Positions 1 to 6,420 of a stretch of DNA of 8,573 nt are shown one piece after another. Numbering within the stretch: the stretch's first letter is position 1; the number at the start of each line of letters is the position of its first letter. The notes under the pieces were generated by a model that worked only from the letters and a program-made list of their open reading frames with translations, had not been told where the DNA came from and did no database searches. The position numbers and the translations under genes were made by a program. The stretch is from an uncultured Bacilli bacterium (GTDB lineage Bacteria; Bacillota_I; Bacilli_A; RF39; UBA660): NCBI GenBank assembly GCA_934086355.1, contig CAKOID010000030.1, positions 1-8,573 of the forward strand, written 5' to 3'.

Positions 1-746
1 AAAAAGAATTATTATTTAAAAACAACGTAAAAGATATTACAAGTATATCACTTGATTCTAACTACAAAGTTGAAGGACAAAAGATAGTAGGTAATTTTAT
101 AATAGAAGGTGAATACAAAATACATGAAGTATCTATAAATAAAGAAAAATTTGATTTTAAAATACCATTTAGTTATGAACTAAATAATGATATAGATACA
201 AAAACAATTAAAGTAGATATCACCAACTTCATATATGATTATAAAAAAGATGAATTAATTGTTAATATTGATTACGAAATTACAGGAGATAAAAAGAGTG
301 TATTATTATTTGATGATGAAGAAAGTTTAGATGAATTTCTAAGCAAAAGAGAAGTAGAAGTAATTGATATTAGAGATACTAGTAAAGAAGAAAATAAGAA
401 AGATGAAAACAAAGATAGAAAATCTATAGATAAAATCGAAGAAAAAGAAATAATTGACGCAAAAAAAGAGTTATCTCTAGAAGATACAAGAGAAGAACCA
501 AGTAATGACAATATAAATATTATTGAAGAAGAAGACAGAGATAAAATAGAAACAGATAGTATAATTAATAGTATAAATAATAACAATGACAATTTCGTAA
601 CATATAAGATTTATAAAATTCACGAAAATGAAACATTAGAAAGTATTGTAATAAAATATCATACAACTATAGATGATTTAAAAGAATATAATGATTTAAA
701 TAATTTAAATATAGGAGATAAAATAATAATTCCTAACTATGAATAG
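1..746 (+). CDS. spoVID: SpoVID-like spore coat morphogenesis protein, 5' end outside window
   Basis: Open from the window edge (codons begin at base 3) to TAG at 744-746, giving 247 visible residues; the start lies upstream. Visible residues 1-95 or so look like the second half of a SPOCS/SpoVID N-terminal beta domain, with the typical pattern DITSISLDSNYKVEGQ, then GNFIIEGEY, then IPFSYEL. Residues about 96-195 are a highly charged, low-complexity Glu/Lys/Asp linker. Residues about 199-247 are a LysM domain (YKIHENETLESIVIKYHTT through IGDKIIIPNYE). This N-SPOCS, acidic linker, C-LysM order is that of SpoVID, the mother-cell protein that drives encasement of the forespore by coat proteins. 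The next gene is YsxE-like, as in the Bacillus spoVID-ysxE pair, which strengthens the call. Another LysM-SPOCS protein (SafA-like or uncharacterised) is the main alternative. Confidence 0.8.
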   Translation, partial: KELLFKNNVKDITSISLDSNYKVEGQKIVGNFIIEGEYKIHEVSINKEKFDFKIPFSYELNNDIDTKTIKVDITNFIYDYKKDELIVNIDYEITGDKKSVLLFDDEESLDEFLSKREVEVIDIRDTSKEENKKDENKDRKSIDKIEEKEIIDAKKELSLEDTREEPSNDNINIIEEEDRDKIETDSIINSINNNNDNFVTYKIYKIHENETLESIVIKYHTTIDDLKEYNDLNNLNIGDKIIIPNYE

Positions 747-1620
747 TATAGATATACTAACTAAAATATATAAACCCTATAAAGTTAGTGTAAAAGGTAA
801 TACAAAAATATTTAACTGTACTAATGGTAACTATGTAATAAAAAATAAAAAAAACAAAGATATAAAAGAATTATATAAATATTTAAGTAGTAGAAGTTTT
901 AAATATTATCCTAAGCTTATTGAAGATAATAGAGATGAAGTAAATGTATTTGAATATGTTGAAGATAATAGTATAGATTCTGAACAAAAATTAATAGATT
1001 TAATAAATTTAGTTAGTTTATTACATAGTAAAACTAGTTATTATAAAGAAATAACAAATGATAAAATAAAAGAAATATATGAAGAACTATTAGGTAGAGT
1101 AGAATATATGGAAGAATATTTTAATAATATAATATATTCTATAGAAGATAATGTATTTATTAGTCCATCAGGTAATCTATTATTAATTAATTCTAATAAA
1201 ATATTTGCATCTTTAAACTTTCTAAAAAAAGAAATAGAAGAGTGGTATAAAATAAGTATAGATTCTAATAAAATGAGAGTGTCATTAGTACATAATAATT
1301 TAGAACTAGACCATTATATAAAAAATGAAGAAGAATATTTAATTAGTTGGGATAATTATATAATAGATAGTCCAATACTTGATATAGTTAAATTATATAA
1401 AAGTGTATATTTAAATATGGATTTTTCAAACCCACTTAAAGTATATATGGAAAAATTTCCTTTAAACGAAGATGAAAAAAAATTATTATTTATTATGTTA
1501 GTTATGCCAGATGAAATAAATTTAACTGATAATGAATTAAATAATGTAACTATAACTAGAAAATATTTAGATTATATTTATAAAACAGAAAATTTAGTTA
1601 GGCCATATTATTCTAAATAA
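739..1620 (+). CDS. ysxE: YsxE-like spore coat protein, degenerate kinase fold
   Basis: 293 residues. ATG at 739 lies inside the end of the SpoVID-like gene (shared ATGAATAG), and no SD sits at the normal distance (the nearest, GGAG, is about 20 nt upstream), so translation is probably coupled to the upstream gene. The fold reads as an aminoglycoside-phosphotransferase/CotS-type kinase: a possible beta3 lysine in YVIKNKK (K35), a catalytic-loop equivalent LVHNNLELDHY (H185, N186, N187) and a metal-loop equivalent ISWDNY (D205), followed by SPILDIVKLY, which matches the usual P..D helix start. The canonical HGDLHP loop is not preserved: Asn replaces the catalytic Asp, so a structural or pseudokinase role is likely. 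YsxE/CotS family members are spore-coat associated in Bacillus. The gene name rests on the SpoVID neighbour plus this fold; overall similarity looks low. The 3' end overlaps a possible minus-strand gene by 27 bp. Confidence 0.72.
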   Translation: MNSIDILTKIYKPYKVSVKGNTKIFNCTNGNYVIKNKKNKDIKELYKYLSSRSFKYYPKLIEDNRDEVNVFEYVEDNSIDSEQKLIDLINLVSLLHSKTSYYKEITNDKIKEIYEELLGRVEYMEEYFNNIIYSIEDNVFISPSGNLLLINSNKIFASLNFLKKEIEEWYKISIDSNKMRVSLVHNNLELDHYIKNEEEYLISWDNYIIDSPILDIVKLYKSVYLNMDFSNPLKVYMEKFPLNEDEKKLLFIMLVMPDEINLTDNELNNVTITRKYLDYIYKTENLVRPYYSK

Positions 1621-1782
1621 TATAAAAAATAATAAACCCACTTCTATAAGTAATATAAGTACATTAAATCTAAATGGAAGAATTAAAGTTATTATAGTTT
1701 GATAGAATATTAGACAAGATAATATTAATATCCAAAATATACTAAAGAATCCTCTGAAGAAATTATTATTGTTATTACACAT
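1594..1782 (-). CDS. Possible small two-helix membrane protein
   Basis: 62 residues; function not recognised. ATG at 1782-1780 is preceded by AGGTGG with a 4-nt gap (minus strand), one mismatch from AGGAGG. The N-terminus is Asn-rich (MCNNNNNFFRGFF), followed by two hydrophobic stretches, about residues 14-36 and 41-58, separated by a short PFRFN turn. Codon choice (ATA, TTA, AGA, AAT, TGG) matches the neighbours, and the opposite strand has no long reading frame here. It overlaps the end of the YsxE-like gene tail to tail by 27 bp. It is also entirely antisense to the probable 3' UTR of the spoVID-ysxE transcript, because the first terminator-like hairpin for that operon is at 1806-1835. A hydrophobic open frame of this size can arise by chance in AT-rich DNA, so the good SD is the main support. 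A sporulation role would be guilt by association only. Confidence 0.48.
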   Translation of the reverse strand: MCNNNNNFFRGFFSIFWILILSCLIFYQTIITLILPFRFNVLILLIEVGLLFFILFRIIWPN

Positions 1783-1805
1783 AGTACCACCTAGTATAGT
1801 TTATG

Positions 1806-1835
1806 AAAATAAGCAATTTATTGTTTATTTTTTTT
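1806..1835 (+). terminator. Intrinsic terminator-like hairpin ending the spoVID-ysxE transcript
   Basis: An 11-bp stem pairs 1806-1816 (AAAATAAGCAA) with 1821-1831 (TTGTTTATTTT), with one G-U wobble and loop TTTA. It runs into a T-tract ending at 1835. It is oriented for plus-strand transcription and is the first such structure after the YsxE-like stop at 1620, implying a 3' UTR of roughly 200 nt. The stem is AT-rich, so strength is uncertain. Confidence 0.55.
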
Positions 1836-1843
1836 CTTGTTTA

Positions 1844-1852
1844 TGTTATTAT
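1844..1852 (+). promoter_or_regulatory. Extended -10 promoter of the cadherin-like surface protein gene
   Basis: TGT-TATTAT: a TGn extension at 1844-1846 followed by a -10 hexamer at 1847-1852, one mismatch from TATAAT. The -35 region falls in a T-run and has no good hexamer (TTTATT is the best at about 17 bp), as is common for extended -10 promoters. The predicted start is near 1859, leaving a leader of about 20 nt before ATG 1880. The SD AGAGGG at 1869-1874 sits 5 nt before the ATG. Confidence 0.5.
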
Positions 1853-1879
1853 TTAATAGTAAAAGAATAGAGGGTAATT

Positions 1880-3193
1880 ATGAAAAAGAAAATTATTATT
1901 GGTTTATTATGTTTTTTACCGTTCGTAAAAGTAAATGCTATTAGCTGTAATGATAAAAACGTTATAGATATTAGTACAGTAGGTAATTTTACTTGTTCTG
2001 ACATAAAAGGAGATAAATTAACTTTTAAAGATAGTACAAGTGATGAAGATTATACTAAATATTTTACTTATAGTATAGATGAAGGCAAAGCTCTAATCAC
2101 TCCAGATAAGTCTTTAAAGTTTGATGGTTCATTTCCTAATAGATATATAACTGTATCAGACGGTACTGGAACTTCACAAATAAATGTAAAAGATACTGCA
2201 TATGTCACTCCAACAACAACAAAACCAACAACTACAACGGCCGATCCAAATGTTAAGGAAATAACTGTTACTTTAGATACTAATGATGGTAAAGAAAAAA
2301 CTACAAAAACATGTAAAATTGTTTCTCCAAACACTACTTGTTCAGTAACATTACCAAAATTAGATACTACTGGTTTTAATGGATGGGGTACAGCAAGTAC
2401 TTGTAAAGAGGGTAATATAGGTTCAATAAAAGTAGATAAAGATACAACTTATTATGCCTGTTATGAAACAAATGAAACACAAGACACTAATTTATTATTA
2501 AAAACTTTAAAGATAACAGATAAAGATACTAATAAAGAAATAAACTTTGGTACATTTAGTATCAAAAAAACCGAATATAGTTTTAAAGTATTAAATGAAG
2601 TAAAAAATTTAAATATCGAAGCTACTAGCGATGATGGAATAAAAATAGATATAAAAGGTAATGAAGATTTACAAGAAGGAGAAAATGATATCACAATAAT
2701 TTTAACATCTAGCGATAATAAAACTAATACTTACAAATTAACAGTAACTAGATTAAAAGAAGGAGAAACAATTACATCTATACACTATTTAAAAAGTTTA
2801 GTAATTGGTGGATATCCAATAACTTTCACTAAAAATCAATTTAATTACACAATTACAATCGCAAACGATATTGATAAACTACAAATAGATCCAGTAGTAG
2901 AAACAGATAGTGATAAATTTGAAATATTAAATAATAATAATTTAGAAAATGGTTCTGTTATAAAAATAAATGTTACAGGTGATGATAAATTAGTAACAAC
3001 ATATAATATTAACATAATAAAAGAAAGTAAAAGTAATTTATTTCTATATATTGGTATAGGAATAGTAGCATTACTTACTATACTATTAATAGTATTAATT
3101 ATATTAAAAAATAATAACAAAAAAAAGAATAATAAAATAGGACCTAAAACATTAGATAATAAAAAAGATAATATTGAAGTATTAAACATTTAA
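1880..3193 (+). CDS. Cell-surface type I membrane protein with two cadherin-like beta-sandwich domains
   Basis: 437 residues. A signal peptide (residues 1-20, MKKK then hydrophobic core, cleavage likely after VNA) leads an extracellular part with cysteines at 23 and 39. Residues 107-123 form a Thr/Pro linker (TPTTTKPTTTTAD). Residues about 125-196 resemble a Flg_new/InlB B-repeat-type unit (the FNGWG turn and the closing TTYYACYE) with Cys 145, 154, 175 and 194, perhaps disulfide-paired. Two related domains follow, about 204-292 and 300-381, each opening with L.(K/S)L.I and closing with TYKLTVTR or TYNINIIK, the pattern of bacterial cadherin-like beta-sandwich domains (PF12733). A transmembrane helix (about 387-409) and a 28-residue Lys/Asn-rich cytoplasmic tail finish the protein; no LPXTG motif is present. 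The likely role is surface display or adhesion, inferred from architecture. It is monocistronic, with its own promoter and a terminator overlapping its stop codon. Confidence 0.8.
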   Translation: MKKKIIIGLLCFLPFVKVNAISCNDKNVIDISTVGNFTCSDIKGDKLTFKDSTSDEDYTKYFTYSIDEGKALITPDKSLKFDGSFPNRYITVSDGTGTSQINVKDTAYVTPTTTKPTTTTADPNVKEITVTLDTNDGKEKTTKTCKIVSPNTTCSVTLPKLDTTGFNGWGTASTCKEGNIGSIKVDKDTTYYACYETNETQDTNLLLKTLKITDKDTNKEINFGTFSIKKTEYSFKVLNEVKNLNIEATSDDGIKIDIKGNEDLQEGENDITIILTSSDNKTNTYKLTVTRLKEGETITSIHYLKSLVIGGYPITFTKNQFNYTITIANDIDKLQIDPVVETDSDKFEILNNNNLENGSVIKINVTGDDKLVTTYNINIIKESKSNLFLYIGIGIVALLTILLIVLIILKNNNKKKNNKIGPKTLDNKKDNIEVLNI

Positions 3194-3206
3194 TATTATC
3201 TTTTTT
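3161..3206. terminator. Bidirectional terminator between convergent surface gene and clpP
   Basis: A perfect 15-bp inverted repeat, AAAAAAGATAATATT (3161-3175) and AATATTATCTTTTTT (3192-3206), has a 16-nt spacer. Each strand ends in a run of six T, so it can terminate both genes. The left arm lies in the last codons of the surface protein. The right arm contains the end of its TAA stop and touches the first base of the clpP TGA stop. A further ATAATATTATC at 3212-3222 inside clpP offers an alternative pairing partner. Confidence 0.75.
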
Positions 3207-3775
3207 CATTCTATAATATTATCTATTATTCCATATTCTAATGCCATACTACTATCTAAATAAGTATCACGTTCAGTATCTAATTCAATTTTCTTTAACG
3301 TTTGTCCAGTTAAATTAGATAACATTTTATTTAATAATTTCTTTTTATTTTCTATTCTTTTAGCTTGTATAAGAATATCAGTTGCTTGCCCACTAGTATT
3401 ACCTAACGGCTGATGTATCATAACTTCAGAATTCTTTAAACTACATCTTTTACCTTTTTCACCACTAGCAAGAATAAGACTTGCCATACTGGCAGCCATG
3501 CCAGTTACAATAGTTCTTACATCACTTTTAATAAAATTCATTGTATCAATTATTGCAAGTCCACTAGTAACACTACCACCAGGACTATTAATATAAATAT
3601 CAATATCATTTTTATTAAGTGAATCTAAATATAATAACTCACTAATAACCAAATTACTTAAATTATCATTAATCTCACCATTAATAAATATAATTCTACT
3701 TTCCAGTAATTTAGAATATATATCAAATACTCTATCTTTATTACCAGAAGTTTCTTGTATAGTTGGAATAAACAT
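3206..3775 (-). CDS. clpP: ATP-dependent Clp protease proteolytic subunit
   Basis: 189 residues, a full-length serine peptidase of family S14 forming the tetradecameric cytoplasmic barrel that works with ClpX/ClpC-type ATPases. The catalytic triad is clear: Ser96 in GMAASMAS, His121 in MIHQPLG and Asp170 in DTERDTYL. The family start IPTIQETSGNKDRVFDIYSKLL and the oligomer/handle segment SGQATDILIQAKRI are present. Two differences are visible. The usual MGAF after the active serine reads MASL here, and the protein ends at GIIDNIIE without the short hydrophilic tail common in homologues. ATG 3775 is preceded by AGGTG (3785-3781) at good spacing. The gene stands alone on the minus strand, divergent from the nucleoside-kinase-like gene and convergent with the surface gene. 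No CtsR or HrcA (CIRCE) operator was recognised upstream. Confidence 0.97.
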   Translation of the reverse strand: MFIPTIQETSGNKDRVFDIYSKLLESRIIFINGEINDNLSNLVISELLYLDSLNKNDIDIYINSPGGSVTSGLAIIDTMNFIKSDVRTIVTGMAASMASLILASGEKGKRCSLKNSEVMIHQPLGNTSGQATDILIQAKRIENKKKLLNKMLSNLTGQTLKKIELDTERDTYLDSSMALEYGIIDNIIE

Positions 3776-3807
3776 TATATCACCTACTAATATTTTATAA
3801 AATAAAT

Positions 3808-3836
3808 TAAATATAATACTAAAAAAAATATGACAA
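3808..3836 (-). promoter_or_regulatory. Possible clpP promoter
   Basis: On the minus strand TTGTCA (3836-3831, one mismatch from TTGACA) is followed by TATATT at 15 bp (3815-3810) or TATTTA at 17 bp (3813-3808). Neither combination is ideal. The -35 hexamer overlaps the -35 of the divergent kinase promoter on the opposite strand. The predicted transcript would start near 3800 and carry about a 25-nt leader with SD AGGTG. Confidence 0.3.
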
Positions 3837-3859
3837 AATATTTATATGTATGATAGAAT
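3830..3859 (+). promoter_or_regulatory. Sigma-A-type promoter of the kinase-gap operon
   Basis: ATGACA (3830-3835, one mismatch from TTGACA), an 18-bp spacer ending in TGA, then TAGAAT (3854-3859, one mismatch from TATAAT) makes an extended -10 promoter. A perfect TATAAT at 3859-3864 overlaps it but lacks a -35 at proper distance. The predicted start is near 3866; SD AGAGGG at 3876-3881 precedes ATG 3887. Confidence 0.6.
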
Positions 3860-3886
3860 ATAATTAGTATAGTAAAGAGGGATAAA

Positions 3887-5323
3887 ATGAAAGAAGAAAA
3901 AGCTGGATTAAAATTTATTTTTATTATAGCTGCAAAAGAAGTGTTAAACTGTGATGTAACATTTAATCATAGTTTAGATATTGGAATGCGTGGTAGATTT
4001 ATTACAAATCATAAAGTTACTAACGCTGATATAAAAAATATTAATGATAAAATGATAGAATACATAAATGGTAAATATCCAATATTAAAACTTAATGTTA
4101 GTAGTAGAGATGCTATAAATTATTATGAAAGATATAATGAAATAGAAAAATCAAAAACAATAAATAATTTAATTAATGAAACTATGGTATTTAACGAATT
4201 ATTAGGTAAATATAACTATTTCTATACTAATATAGTTAGTAATACAAGTGAAATAAATAAATTTAAAATAATAAATTTAAACAACAATGATTTTGTTTTA
4301 ATAGATAATGCACTTAATAAAAGAGAATATATACATAAAAAGAATATATTTAATGAATTTAATCATTATACTGAATGGATAAAAAAACAAAACATCAATT
4401 ATGTTTGTGATTTAAATAAAATAATATCTGATGGTAAAATAGAAGATTTTATTAAGAAAAATGATATTATGATAGATGACTCTATTATGAAAATTGCTCA
4501 AAATATTATTAGATTAAAAAAGAAAATAGTATTTTTAGGAGGACCAAGCAGTAGTGGTAAAACAACAAGTAGTAGAAAATTAGCTCTATATTTAAATGCA
4601 TTAGGAAAAAATACTGTTAAAATAAGTTTAGATGATTATTATAAGGAGTTAGAAGAAATTAAACCAGATAGTGAAGGCAAAAGAGATTTTGAATCTTTAG
4701 AAGCAATAGATTTATCTTTATTTAGAAAACAAATGTTAGATTTATTAAATGGTAAAGAAGTAGTTTTACCAAAATATACTTTTGCAACTGCATCAAAAAG
4801 TTTTAATAGTGATGGTATAAAACTTATGAGTAATGACATATTAATAGTTGAAGGATTACATTGCTTAAATGAAGTAGTAAGTAAAAATATTGAAAAAAGA
4901 TACAAGTATAAAATATATGTTAGTCCTTTTATGCCAATGATGTTAGATAGACATAACTATATATCTACAACTGATAATAGATTAATTAGAAGAATAGTAA
5001 GAGATAATAGAACTAGAGGTGCTAATGTCGAATCTACATTAGCAAGTTGGAAAAGTGTTCGGGATGGAGAAGAAAAATATATATTTCCATATACAGATTT
5101 AGCTGATATAGTACTTAATACTAGTTATATATATGAATTAGGTGTATTAAAAGTATATGTAGAACCTTTACTATATACAGTTAAAATGGATAGTCCATAT
5201 TATGATATGGCAAGACGTCTTTTAGATAGTTTAAAGATATTCTTTCCAATTAGTAGTGAATATTTAGCTAGTGATAATGTTTTAAGAGAATTTATTGGAA
5301 AATCAGAATTTAATGAAGGGTAG
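3887..5323 (+). CDS. Nucleoside kinase (uridine kinase-like P-loop) with ThrRS-like N-terminal region
   Basis: 478 residues. The C-terminal half is a phosphoribulokinase/uridine-kinase P-loop domain: Walker A GGPSSSGKTT (218-227, K225, T226), ISLDDYY (246-252), a Walker B-like stretch DILIVEGLH (317-325), and the Arg-rich segment STTDNRLIRRIVRDNRTRG (360-378). It probably phosphorylates a nucleoside with ATP or GTP in the cytoplasm; uridine/cytidine is the family guess, not proven. The N-terminal ~200 residues match the threonyl-tRNA-synthetase-like region of the Firmicute fused nucleoside kinases (NHSLDIG at 27-33; YNYFYTNIVSNT at 109-120; CDLNKII at 174-180). Homologues usually begin with a further TGS domain of about 60 residues, which is absent here; the SD and promoter immediately upstream support ATG 3887 as the true start. 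It is the first gene of an operon with gap, 8 nt apart. It is related to udk but is not a classic udk. Confidence 0.88.
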   Translation: MKEEKAGLKFIFIIAAKEVLNCDVTFNHSLDIGMRGRFITNHKVTNADIKNINDKMIEYINGKYPILKLNVSSRDAINYYERYNEIEKSKTINNLINETMVFNELLGKYNYFYTNIVSNTSEINKFKIINLNNNDFVLIDNALNKREYIHKKNIFNEFNHYTEWIKKQNINYVCDLNKIISDGKIEDFIKKNDIMIDDSIMKIAQNIIRLKKKIVFLGGPSSSGKTTSSRKLALYLNALGKNTVKISLDDYYKELEEIKPDSEGKRDFESLEAIDLSLFRKQMLDLLNGKEVVLPKYTFATASKSFNSDGIKLMSNDILIVEGLHCLNEVVSKNIEKRYKYKIYVSPFMPMMLDRHNYISTTDNRLIRRIVRDNRTRGANVESTLASWKSVRDGEEKYIFPYTDLADIVLNTSYIYELGVLKVYVEPLLYTVKMDSPYYDMARRLLDSLKIFFPISSEYLASDNVLREFIGKSEFNEG

Positions 5324-5331
5324 GAGATAAG

Positions 5332-6333
5332 ATGAAAAAGATAGCAATAAATGGATTTGGTAGAATAGGAAGACTTGCATTTAGGTTAATTGCAGAAGAA
5401 ACAGATTATGAGGTTGTAGCAATAAATGATTTAACTAGTGCTGAAGAATTAGCATATTATTTGAAATATGATACTAATCATAGAAGTTTTGCTTGTGACG
5501 ATATAACATTTGATAAAAATAATATTATTTATAAAGGAAGAAAGATAAGAGTATATAGTGAAAAGGATCCAAGCTTATTACCTTGGAGAGATTTAAATGT
5601 TGATGTTGTACTTGAATGTACTGGATTATTTACAAAACTAGAAGATGCTTATAAACATGTTGTTGCAGGTGCTAAACATGTTATTATATCTGCACCTGGT
5701 AAAGGTAAGATGAAAACTATAGTTTATGGCGTAAATAGTGATACATTAGATGGAACAGAAACAGTTATTAGTGCTGCAAGTTGTACAACAAACTGTTTAG
5801 CACCAGTTGTAGATATTTTAAATAAAGAATATGGTATTGAAAAAGGATATATGACAACAGTTCATGCAATAACAAATGACCAATCAACTTTAGATGTTCC
5901 ACATAAAAAAGGAATAAATTCAAGACGTGGACGTGCTGCTAGTTTAAATATTATTCCAGCATCTACTGGAGCTGCAACAGCAATAGGAAAAGTTATTCCT
6001 GATTTAGAAGGAAAACTTGACGGAGGAGCTTTTAGAGTTCCTGTAGGAGACGGTTCTTTAGTTGACTTAACACTTGAACTTAAAAAGAATACAACAGTAG
6101 ATGAAATAAATAAATTATTTAAATCTAAAGAATCTGATTTTATAAAATTTACAATGGATCCAATTGTTTCAAGCGATATATTAGGTGCTAGATGTGGTTC
6201 TTTAGTTGATGGACAATTAACAAAAATACTTGACGTTGATGGAAAACAATTTGTAAAAATAGTATCATGGTATGATAATGAAATGAGTTATACATCCCAA
6301 ATGATTAAAACAATGAAAGTATTACTAAAATAG
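5332..6333 (+). CDS. gap: Glyceraldehyde-3-phosphate dehydrogenase
   Basis: 333 residues, normal length. It oxidises glyceraldehyde-3-phosphate with NAD and phosphate to 1,3-bisphosphoglycerate in glycolysis, acting as a cytoplasmic tetramer. The NAD-binding Rossmann start is INGFGRIGRL (6-15); Asp33 in AINDL favours NAD over NADP. The nucleophile is Cys151 in SAASCTTNCLAP and the catalytic base His178 in TTVHAITND. The phosphate-binding loop ASTGAATAIGKVIP (210-223) and C-terminal WYDNEMSY (313-320) are intact. SD AGGAGA (5322-5327) overlaps the upstream TAG stop, so this gene is co-transcribed and probably coupled with the kinase-like gene. It is not adjacent to pgk, tpi or eno here, unlike many Firmicute glycolytic operons. 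The transcript ends at a hairpin overlapping the stop codon. Confidence 0.98.
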   Translation: MKKIAINGFGRIGRLAFRLIAEETDYEVVAINDLTSAEELAYYLKYDTNHRSFACDDITFDKNNIIYKGRKIRVYSEKDPSLLPWRDLNVDVVLECTGLFTKLEDAYKHVVAGAKHVIISAPGKGKMKTIVYGVNSDTLDGTETVISAASCTTNCLAPVVDILNKEYGIEKGYMTTVHAITNDQSTLDVPHKKGINSRRGRAASLNIIPASTGAATAIGKVIPDLEGKLDGGAFRVPVGDGSLVDLTLELKKNTTVDEINKLFKSKESDFIKFTMDPIVSSDILGARCGSLVDGQLTKILDVDGKQFVKIVSWYDNEMSYTSQMIKTMKVLLK

Positions 6334-6346
6334 TAATATTTTTTTT
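6316..6346 (+). terminator. Intrinsic terminator after gap
   Basis: An 8-bp core stem pairs TATTACTA (6320-6327) with TAGTAATA (6331-6338) around a 3-nt loop, extendable by A-T and G-U pairs to 6316, and runs into eight T (6339-6346). The gap stop codon TAG (6331-6333) lies in the right arm. The stem is AT-only apart from two G-C pairs, so it may be leaky. Confidence 0.65.
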
Positions 6347-6366
6347 AAAAAATTTAATTACATGAA

Positions 6367-6396
6367 TTGACTACAATAAATAATTTATGATATGAT
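6367..6396 (+). promoter_or_regulatory. Sigma-A-type promoter of the exported-protein operon
   Basis: TTGACT (6367-6372, one mismatch from TTGACA), an 18-bp spacer ending in TGA, then TATGAT (6391-6396, one mismatch from TATAAT): an extended -10 promoter of the same design as the one at 3830. The predicted start is near 6403. The SD before ATG 6421 is weak (a GTGTGAT-like stretch at 6411-6417), so translation may be modest despite the good promoter. Confidence 0.7.
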
Positions 6397-6420
6397 TATA
6401 GAGTATAAGAGTGTGATAAT

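Noticed and set aside
272..592. Minus-strand open frame of 106 Ser/Leu/Ile-rich residues
   Set aside because: It is antisense to the Glu/Lys/Asp linker of the SpoVID-like gene; low-complexity GAA/AAA/GAT codons read backwards give Ser/Leu/Phe runs. No convincing SD or independent support.
1783..1815. Minus-strand TATACT and CATAAACTA (sigma-K-like, with AC 17 bp upstream) as a promoter for the small membrane gene
   Set aside because: The predicted start would fall inside the SD AGGTGG and remove it, and such motifs are frequent by chance in DNA this AT-rich.
2068..3189. Minus-strand open frames within the surface protein gene (2068-2334, 2461-2694, 2845-3189)
   Set aside because: They lie antisense to a gene with a clear signal peptide, domains and membrane anchor. 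Their Val/Ser/Leu-rich composition is the shadow of Thr/Asn/Lys codons.
3793..3802. TTTTATAAAA palindrome upstream of clpP as a CtsR/HrcA-type operator
   Set aside because: It matches neither the CtsR heptad repeat nor CIRCE, and is an expected chance palindrome in AT-rich DNA.
4639..4905. Minus-strand open frame of 88 residues inside the kinase-like gene
   Set aside because: Antisense to conserved kinase motifs; no SD and no recognisable domain.
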